This document shows, in pieces, positions 43,698 to 49,325 of a DNA stretch of 49,325 nucleotides. The stretch's first letter is position 1; each line of letters starts with the position of its first letter. Made by a program: the position numbers and the translations under genes. This stretch comes from a virus, in the IMG/VR virus record IMGVR_UViG_3300022200_000068, positions 1-49,325 of that record; one strand, given 5' to 3'. The notes under the pieces were generated by a model that did not search any database, was not told where the DNA came from, and saw nothing but the letters and a program-made list of their open reading frames with translations.

Positions 43698-44332
43698 TAG
43701 CCACGAATTTCTCTCAGCTTCTGGATCGAACCAATCTGAGCCGTTACCGCGCTGGCTCCGGCTGCGTCATTGACATTAACGTGCACACGGCAGAGTAAAG
43801 AGTCACCCGAGGTTAAACCAGACGTGTCTACGACAAAGTCATAGTTAGCCATCGTCGTCGTGTTAATGCTTTGCGCTGCTGTGCTGCACAGGTCAGAACT
43901 CAAACCCGCGTCGCCGTCGGGAGCATACACAACTAAGTCGAGCGTCGCGCTCGTGTCAGCGGCGTTATCCGCCATGCCCGCATAGAATCGCAGAGTAAAA
44001 TCATCCCCTGCGGTAAAGTTATCCTCCAGCTCTACTTCGAACGCCGCATACCGATCTGTCGACCCTGCGGTCTTTAGATCGCCCGCCTGAAGCACAGGGC
44101 TGTTAGTCGCCCACGTGCCAGTAATCAGGCCCAAGTCATCGTTCGCTGCGGCACTAGGTAAGAGAGAAGACAAAGCGTCCCACACGCGCATTGACGTCAG
44201 AGGGATCGCTTTAGCCATTTCAACTAGCGACAGCTTCGTGCGAGTGATAGCGTTGTCGGGGAAGATTATCGTGCCCCGCTCAGAGTCTATCGTGCCGTAG
44301 TTAATAAAAGTCTTACCGCGTTCGTTTTGCAT
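43697..44332 (-). CDS. 211-aa beta-rich virion protein
   Basis: The product starts MQNERGKTFINYGTIDSERG and continues as a beta-sandwich-like domain (for example DDFTLRFYAGMADNAADTSA, then SLLCRVHVNVNDAAGASAV). It is probably part of a tail or fibre complex. The stop is overlapped by the next gene. No family is recognised. Confidence 0.6.
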   Translation of the reverse strand: MQNERGKTFINYGTIDSERGTIIFPDNAITRTKLSLVEMAKAIPLTSMRVWDALSSLLPSAAANDDLGLITGTWATNSPVLQAGDLKTAGSTDRYAAFEVELEDNFTAGDDFTLRFYAGMADNAADTSATLDLVVYAPDGDAGLSSDLCSTAAQSINTTTMANYDFVVDTSGLTSGDSLLCRVHVNVNDAAGASAVTAQIGSIQKLREIRG

Positions 44333-44341
44333 AGTGTTATG

Positions 44342-44575
44342 TCACTCCGGGTAGGTTCCTAACATAGTACCTATAGTCGTCGTAGCTATAGTCACTGGCG
44401 CTTGGGCGGACGCTGAGCTAGCGGCGTCGCGTCTTGTCCAGTCAGGGTGTAAGAACCCTGCGCGGCAGCTACGACGTAAGTTGCGAGCAGGTTCGCAGCC
44501 TGTCCGGTGTAGGTGTAACTTCCGTAGGCCGTCGGCGGTAATGCGCAGTTTTAGCTCGAGGTCTTTGTCGGCCAT
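44342..44575 (-). pseudogene. Frame-shifted small virion gene
   Basis: From ATG 44575 the frame reads MADKDLELKLRITADG and then turns into an odd Arg/His/Cys-rich stretch. At that point the +1 frame continues sensibly (AYGSYTYTGQAANLLATYVV and GSYTLTGQDA), a repeat style I recall from phage structural proteins. Later the first frame again looks sensible (APVTIATTTIGTMLGTYPE). Two compensating frameshifts, sequencing errors, or a recombination scar would each explain this. As it stands, the gene is probably not intact. Confidence 0.5.
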
Positions 44576-44579
44576 AGGA

Positions 44580-44870
44580 TTAGATCGGGTAAATGGTGAC
44601 GCCGACGCGCCCGCCGTGCCCTTGCCATGTCGGCATGACAACGTGGGCATGGAGTACCCACACGCCATCCTGATCGACGTCGCCCGATTGCAGCGTGTAG
44701 CTTACACCGCTTTGCACGCCATCAATCGTAGACACTGATCCGGCCCATTCTCCGGTACTGTTGTCCGGTTTTTTGTATTTAATCCCTACTGTGGTCGACG
44801 TTGATATGTCAACGCCCGTATCGAGTTCGATCACAGTGCCAACATCGCCAACGTGTATTCCCGTGTTCAT
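44580..44870 (-). CDS. 96-aa beta-rich virion protein
   Basis: The product starts MNTGIHVGDVGTVIELDTGV and is a small beta domain (for example TTVGIKYKKPDNSTGEWAGS) that resembles Ig-like pieces of phage tail proteins. It overlaps the previous gene's stop by ATGA. No family is recognised. Confidence 0.62.
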   Translation of the reverse strand: MNTGIHVGDVGTVIELDTGVDISTSTTVGIKYKKPDNSTGEWAGSVSTIDGVQSGVSYTLQSGDVDQDGVWVLHAHVVMPTWQGHGGRVGVTIYPI

Positions 44871-45037
44871 TCTACAGAATCCTCAAACAGTGGCGAGGAG
44901 AGTGTCTTTGTCAATGTCGCAGGCGATGTAAAAATAGCCGATGCACTCAGATGCGACGCCAGTTGTGCGTACTGAATCGCCAACGACGAAAAGTGAACAA
45001 CTGGCGTTATTGCAGATGACTTCCGTATTAGTTCCAT
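44867..45037 (-). CDS. 56-aa ORF, ATGA-coupled to the next gene
   Basis: ATG 45037 has GGAG 8 nt upstream, and the stop overlaps the next ATG. The product is MELIRKSSAITPVVHF and so on. Another frame over the same bases (WSPDYGTNTEVICNNA, ending LLATV) also looks protein-like, with GC-rich third positions, and starts at a TTG. Translation signals favour the first. Only one may be real. Confidence 0.5.
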   Translation of the reverse strand: MELIRKSSAITPVVHFSSLAIQYAQLASHLSASAIFTSPATLTKTLSSPLFEDSVE

Positions 45038-45171
45038 AGTCTGGACTCCACAATTACCCGCCGGGCGATGCCAGATGCTCGGCGTATTAACTCCCGCACA
45101 TCAGAAATTACGCTATCAACAACGCCGAGTCCAAACGAATACACGGGGCGTTTTAGGCCGAATCTCATCAT
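45028..45171 (-). CDS. 47-aa ORF, basic
   Basis: ATG 45171 (with a second ATG at 45168) overlaps the stop of the upstream gene, and the stop overlaps the next start. The product begins MMRFGLKRPVYSFGLGVV and is basic (VRELIRRASGIARRVIVES). It fills the gap in the operon chain. No family is recognised. Confidence 0.55.
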   Translation of the reverse strand: MMRFGLKRPVYSFGLGVVDSVISDVRELIRRASGIARRVIVESRLWN

Positions 45172-45746
45172 CTCGGCGTGATCTCGCTAATGTCGTCATT
45201 CGAGTCGAACTCAGCAAATGGCGTCACGTTATCATCTTCGAAAACAGTAATGACACGGGTTGTCGCATTACGGGACCGCCTATGCATGTGCGACTTGTAG
45301 ATGGCGGACATTTCTGCCGATTGCTCGGATGTGAGTCCGTTGATCAGTCCCATCAATTGGTCGTGTTCAGTCGATGTCAACGCCGAACCGCCCACCGAAA
45401 CTACCGTGGACGCCGCACTCTGTATCAGCAAAACCTGCACGCCCGCCGAATAAGCCACGGGATCGCCGCCGATACCGCCCACCAAATTGCCGCCGCTGAT
45501 CTTGGCGATGTAATTGCCTTCCCAGAAATGGAGCTGCCAGTTGTTCAGCAGGTCGGTCGTAATGCCCACCGCCACGCTATCGCCCAAATCCTCTTTGCCG
45601 CTGGCCCCAGCGATGGCCGGATAGGTGATCCCTAGTTCGCTCGCCTCCTCGGCGCGTATCGCGTCGATGAGCGTCTGTATATCCACCGTCACCTGCGGGT
45701 TGGTGACTTCGATCAGCGCGTTAGGTTGGTCAAATACCAATGCCAC
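45168..45746 (-). CDS. 192-aa virion protein
   Basis: The product (MALVFDQPNALIEVTNPQVT and on) is beta-rich with a helical middle (for example TEHDQLMGLINGLTSEQSAE), a pattern seen in phage tail proteins of unknown role. It overlaps neighbours on both sides. No family is recognised. Confidence 0.65.
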   Translation of the reverse strand: MALVFDQPNALIEVTNPQVTVDIQTLIDAIRAEEASELGITYPAIAGASGKEDLGDSVAVGITTDLLNNWQLHFWEGNYIAKISGGNLVGGIGGDPVAYSAGVQVLLIQSAASTVVSVGGSALTSTEHDQLMGLINGLTSEQSAEMSAIYKSHMHRRSRNATTRVITVFEDDNVTPFAEFDSNDDISEITPR

Positions 45747-45993
45747 CGTTCACCCCGTCAATTAAATGCAGGTACGGCGGCACCCAATACCACGCGCCAT
45801 CGACGCCGATCTCAATCGGCATTTTCATGGTCCGCCAGATCATGCGCGAATAATCGTATTTCATGCCGTGGACGTTGCGGGCAATCAGCACAAAGGCCAG
45901 CTCGGCCTCCTGCCCATCCATCATCAGGCGCTTGGCGCTCAACTCCGGGCCAACACCCCAGGCCGTGCCGCCGTAATCGTAACGCTCGCTCAT
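45730..45993 (-). CDS. 87-aa virion protein
   Basis: The product (MSERYDYGGTAWGVGPELSA and on) includes a Trp/Tyr-rich run (GAWYWVPPYLHLIDGVNG) and resembles small beta proteins in phage tails. It overlaps the preceding gene by 4 nt and the next by 17 nt. No family is recognised. Confidence 0.6.
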   Translation of the reverse strand: MSERYDYGGTAWGVGPELSAKRLMMDGQEAELAFVLIARNVHGMKYDYSRMIWRTMKMPIEIGVDGAWYWVPPYLHLIDGVNGGIGI

Positions 45994-46382
45994 GCCACAA
46001 TCGAATCGACAATCTGCGACACATAGAAAAATGCGCCGTCTCTGCCCTGGTGCGCATAGGTGCGCAGCGGCAAATATTTGGTGCCGGAGCTGGCTTTTCG
46101 CACGCGCAGTTGCAGCAGTTGCGGGTTGGCGTACACCGGAATACCCGTCAACTCAACCGTGGTGGCCGCCGCCGTGCCAGACGCCAGCACATTGGACTCG
46201 TCCGCATTGGGCACCAGCCAATAGCGCGACCCTACGATGATATTTTCCAACGTCACGTCCGAATAGAACAACGGGTCGGCGGGCAGGCGGTTGAGCGTAA
46301 CCACCACGCCCGCATCATCGAGGGTGCGCCCGGTCTGGATGCCGGAATGAACCATGAACGCACCAAACGCGACGGTACTCAT
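45990..46382 (-). CDS. 130-aa virion protein
   Basis: The product (MSTVAFGAFMVHSGIQTGRT and on) is mainly beta (for example NIIVGSRYWLVPNADES). It lies in a chain of ATGA-coupled small structural genes. No family is recognised. Confidence 0.6.
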   Translation of the reverse strand: MSTVAFGAFMVHSGIQTGRTLDDAGVVVTLNRLPADPLFYSDVTLENIIVGSRYWLVPNADESNVLASGTAAATTVELTGIPVYANPQLLQLRVRKASSGTKYLPLRTYAHQGRDGAFFYVSQIVDSIVA

Positions 46383-47806
46383 GAGAACTCAACGTCAGGG
46401 CAGATGAATACGACATCCTCTGACGTGTTGGCCGTTTTGGCCCACATCAGCGTTACGAGTACCGCCGTATCTTGCTTGATTGAATACTGGGTGGTAAGCG
46501 CCAGTTTTACCGACGTAAACGAGGCCGCGCCGTAAGTGGTGGCGGACCAGCCAGCCGATCCAGAATCCAGCGAACCGCCGTCAATCTCATAGGTCGTTTC
46601 GTTCCGTACCGTTCCGCCACTGTCGGTATAACAGACATGGATGCACGCCTCTTCTTTATTTGGCACGCCATAGGTCGTATTGACCAGCATATAAAGCGTT
46701 ATAGTTTTTGCAGCGGCGCTTTGCGTGTAGATTTTAGAAAACGGCGGAAGCGGGAATACTCTGTTGGCAGAGGCGCTGTGTGCGTACAAACGACACGAAA
46801 CGGGCGTGCTTGAACTATCCGGGCGTGCAGCGTTTAGATAGGGGTAATACCCATCGTCTCTCGAATCGAGATCGCCGTAAGGGCTGGAAACATAAATGCC
46901 GCCCAGTCCATCGCCCCCTTGCGAATAGACCCATCGTGGGCTACCTGTATGCCGCACCTGACAATAGCGAGGATACTGAAATCCTAAAAAGTGCACATCG
47001 CCACCCGTGCCAGACCCTCCAACAAGCAAAAAGCCTTCGGGTATCCCATCGCCAATCAACGCGCCGCCGACAAACCGCACACAGCCTCCGTATGACCCTG
47101 GCTGTACGAAAAAATCGTCGTCTTCATTCAAGTCAGTCTTTTCTATTGTGCAATTTATAAAATTCATCGTGCCGTATTGCGTACCCTCAAACGGCTGTTG
47201 GTAGATATACCGATACTTGATATAGCAGTTCTCGATTGAGAATAAAGAACCTGATCCTGTGTTACTTGTAGCCGCGATTAGCTTATAGCCACCACCAGAA
47301 ACGCCTGACCCATCCAGGGTGTTATCCAGGTACAAACCGACAATTCGCGTGCCGTGGTCCAAGCCAAGAAGCGTCGCCGTGCTACTGTTTGTTACCCATT
47401 TGTAAATAACCTCCCAATTTAGGTCTTTCCCTAGAATATGGTTATATGACCGCACACGAAAACCGACATTATCGCCGGTAATTTCCAGCTCTATCGTGCC
47501 TTCGACGCCAGACCAAATAACGCCCGCGTCGATGACCCACACAATAGGATCGGCAGATGTTGCTGCCGCGCTGCCGATGTACGTTGCTGCCGCGCTCGCT
47601 GTCACTGTTATTGCAGACCCGGAGGAATCCAGCGAGCGAACATAGACACGATCCCCAGCCGCCAACGTGCCATAAGCCGGAGTGGTTTCTCCGGCAAATA
47701 TAGAAATATCGTTCCAGGCTCCCGCTGCGCCCGCCGATGCCGCCTCGCTAGACGTGGTGCCGTCGCCGCAGTAGGTCGCGCCGTCGATAATGAACTTATC
47801 CGCCAT
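46379..47806 (-). CDS. 475-aa possible tail fibre or beta-helix protein
   Basis: The product begins MADKFIIDGATYCGDGTTSS. Its middle (for example FSIENCYIKYRYIYQQPFEG, then MNFINCTIEKTDL) has the spaced N/I/C pattern of a parallel beta-helix, as in pectate-lyase-like folds and tailspikes. The C-terminal part is beta-rich and may be a binding domain. It lies next to another large structural gene. This is the best candidate for a tailspike, with function unproven. Confidence 0.6.
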   Translation of the reverse strand: MADKFIIDGATYCGDGTTSSEAASAGAAGAWNDISIFAGETTPAYGTLAAGDRVYVRSLDSSGSAITVTASAAATYIGSAAATSADPIVWVIDAGVIWSGVEGTIELEITGDNVGFRVRSYNHILGKDLNWEVIYKWVTNSSTATLLGLDHGTRIVGLYLDNTLDGSGVSGGGYKLIAATSNTGSGSLFSIENCYIKYRYIYQQPFEGTQYGTMNFINCTIEKTDLNEDDDFFVQPGSYGGCVRFVGGALIGDGIPEGFLLVGGSGTGGDVHFLGFQYPRYCQVRHTGSPRWVYSQGGDGLGGIYVSSPYGDLDSRDDGYYPYLNAARPDSSSTPVSCRLYAHSASANRVFPLPPFSKIYTQSAAAKTITLYMLVNTTYGVPNKEEACIHVCYTDSGGTVRNETTYEIDGGSLDSGSAGWSATTYGAASFTSVKLALTTQYSIKQDTAVLVTLMWAKTANTSEDVVFICPDVEFS

Positions 47807-47807
47807 A

Positions 47808-49193
47808 TCAGCTCACCACGCCATCCGTCGTGCGAATCGCAGAGACCGTCGCGCCCGTGCTGCCGATAGTCGTTTCAACCTCGAAGGGCAAAATGCCGTA
47901 CTTGCGCACTCGCACCAACGCCGCGATGTCGCTGCCGTAGGTCATGCTCGCGGAACTGACCGATGTGCCGCTGGCCTCCTCGTCGATGAGCGGCACGAAG
48001 GCGCTCACGCTGTTGTTGTCCTCGCCCAGCGTGCCGGACAGTGTGAACACAGAACCCGCCCAGGACGTATAGGCGTAGCGTGTGCGGGCCGTGCCCAGGC
48101 GCAGCGTGCCGCTGGCGGGAGTGTCCGCGCTGATGCTGGTCGTGACCGTCACCGTGCCGCTGCCGCTGCTGTTGCCGCTGGCCGCCGTGGTGTACTCAGA
48201 CGTGTCGATGCTGCCGCCCGCGCCGGTGAGGCGGAACACCGCCACTCGATCACCGCTTACCACCTTGTCGATGGTGATATTGATGGATACCGGCGGCGTG
48301 CGCTGCGTGCCACCGGCGTCGATCAGCACGATGTTGTTGGCGTCGTTACCGTGCATGTTGCGCACCAGTACGCCGCGTGCGCCAAAAAAGATACCGCCCG
48401 CAAATGTACCGAAGGGGGCGCTGGCAATGGGCGTATAGGCCGCATCCGCCGCCTTGTACTGCTGGCCCTGCACGCCGCCCAGGTCCGTGGTCGAGCCGCG
48501 CCGGGTGATGTACTTTAGGTAGGTATAGACGTCGGCCAGGGTGTTCCCGCCGCAGTCCACATCGACATCGTAGGTTTCGTTGGATGAGTCACCGTCCACG
48601 TCCGCCGTGTAGCCGCCCACAAACCCCAGCACCACTCCGGTAACGGCACCGCCGGTCTCGTCGTCGTTGATGTCGTCCTCGGTCGAGATAGCCGCCACCG
48701 CACGCCCGCCGGTCGCGGTCACATCAAAAAACGTGTACCGATCCCCTAGCTCTCGGGCGAGCACGATCAGGTTTCCGCTGTCGATCAGTGATCCCGCGTC
48801 CTTGACCTTTATCAGTACGTCTATGTGGCCGGTTGTCCACCAGCCGGTTAGCACCGATCCGTTCTGCGCGATATAGATTTGCGTTGATGCTTGCAGCGGC
48901 GAACCGACCGAATAAATGTTGGCCCATACCGTGTCATCTGAAGTCCGCGTAATCGCGCCGCCGTACAGATATTGAATGTCGGTGGCAGGCGTGCCGAAGT
49001 CCCAGCCGTTGATTAGGCTGTACTCCGTGGGCGTTTGGGCCGACATAGGCACATCGTCATCAAGCTGGCCTAATTCGTCGAACGTGTCCTGCAAATACGA
49101 ATACAGCGCATTGACCGTGTAGATTGTCGAGCCACTGGTATGCTCAATCGTCTTTGCGTCGTAGTCAATTGTCCAATCGTCTGAAATAGCCAT
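47808..49193 (-). CDS. 461-aa beta-rich virion protein
   Basis: Start ATG 49193. The product (MAISDDWTIDYDAKTIEHTS and on) contains an N-terminal segment resembling a virion-attachment domain (residues 1-30), then long beta structure with Gly-rich turns (SAASGNSSGSGTVTVTTSIS). A TTG at 49205 is in frame but has no better signal. It may be a tail or fibre protein. No family is recognised. Confidence 0.6.
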   Translation of the reverse strand: MAISDDWTIDYDAKTIEHTSGSTIYTVNALYSYLQDTFDELGQLDDDVPMSAQTPTEYSLINGWDFGTPATDIQYLYGGAITRTSDDTVWANIYSVGSPLQASTQIYIAQNGSVLTGWWTTGHIDVLIKVKDAGSLIDSGNLIVLARELGDRYTFFDVTATGGRAVAAISTEDDINDDETGGAVTGVVLGFVGGYTADVDGDSSNETYDVDVDCGGNTLADVYTYLKYITRRGSTTDLGGVQGQQYKAADAAYTPIASAPFGTFAGGIFFGARGVLVRNMHGNDANNIVLIDAGGTQRTPPVSINITIDKVVSGDRVAVFRLTGAGGSIDTSEYTTAASGNSSGSGTVTVTTSISADTPASGTLRLGTARTRYAYTSWAGSVFTLSGTLGEDNNSVSAFVPLIDEEASGTSVSSASMTYGSDIAALVRVRKYGILPFEVETTIGSTGATVSAIRTTDGVVS

Positions 49194-49194
49194 A

Positions 49195-49254
49195 TCAACA
49201 CCCAATCAATACAGTAGTCGGCGCAAACCAATAAACCGTGTAGAAGAAAGTCAT
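49195..49254 (-). CDS. Possible 19-aa micro-ORF
   Basis: ATG 49254 overlaps the preceding stop (ATGA) and reads MTFFYTVYWFAPTTVLIGC, a single hydrophobic stretch. It ends 1 nt before the next gene's start. It may be a small membrane peptide or a coupling element. Confidence 0.35.
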   Translation of the reverse strand: MTFFYTVYWFAPTTVLIGC

Positions 49255-49325
49255 TGTTGGTGCTCGTCCAGGTGTTTCATCTCAACCTCCAGTCGCTCTA
49301 CTCGAATCCAGCAGCCATCGCACCG
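49251..49325 (-). CDS. Partial CDS at the right edge
   Basis: A frame enters from the right edge and ends at 49251. The visible residues are CDGCWIRVERLEVEM and a short charged end, possibly part of a small helical protein. Its start lies outside the window. No identity can be given. Confidence 0.5.
   Translation of the reverse strand, partial: RCDGCWIRVERLEVEMKHLDEHQQ

Overview
The window looks like most of the genome of a temperate, tailed, double-stranded DNA bacteriophage. It carries a terminase-portal-scaffold-capsid block, a complete replication cassette, a tyrosine integrase beside an attachment site, and a long run of virion genes. Both edges cut genes (the coat protein on the left, a small ORF on the right), so it is a piece of a longer or circular molecule. 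The host is not identified. The attachment site carries the 3' half of a tRNA-Ala(CGC) gene with an encoded CCA end, which fits a moderately GC-rich bacterium that encodes CCA, such as many proteobacteria.

Layout. Positions 1-6365 (minus) read small terminase, large terminase, portal, a tiny membrane ORF, a 76-aa protein, scaffold and coat protein. Positions 6366-8808 are largely non-coding: a GC-rich, hairpin-dense stretch that may be a structured RNA, two short plus-strand genes, then an AT-rich repeat region that looks like a replication origin or control region. Positions 8809-28386 (plus) are one long early operon. It contains a Cro/CI-like HTH protein, a set of small proteins, a DUF3150-like / MoxR AAA+ / metallopeptidase-VWA module, small proteins, a family A DNA polymerase, a PD-(D/E)XK nuclease, a VRR-NUC nuclease, an SNF2-like helicase, an SSB-like protein, a primase-helicase, an Xis/AlpA-like protein, a DEDDh exonuclease and a tail of small genes. 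Positions 28387-29612 hold the integrase (minus), paired arm-type repeats, a terminator and attP. Positions 29613-49325 (minus) hold virion genes, including a 2338-residue polyvalent protein probably carried in the virion. If the molecule is circular, the late genes would run from the small terminase through the left edge, back in at the right edge, and on to the terminator beside attP.

Two loci stand out. First, an intein interrupts the Walker A motif of the large terminase, and a complete HNH homing endonuclease gene lies inside it on the opposite strand, so part of the segment codes on both strands. Second, two paralogous genes between the MoxR ATPase and the metallopeptidase-VWA gene share a 49-bp identical 5' end. 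They consist almost wholly of Gly-X dipeptides, with X only Asp, Asn or Tyr, built from a GGC-NAC hexamer in which N is never C. No function is known to me for these proteins.

Translation is tightly packed, with many ATGA, GTGA or TAATG overlaps, so I list several genes shorter than 60 codons that have good ribosome-binding sites or stop/start overlaps. Family names come from recognising motifs by eye; no database search was made.
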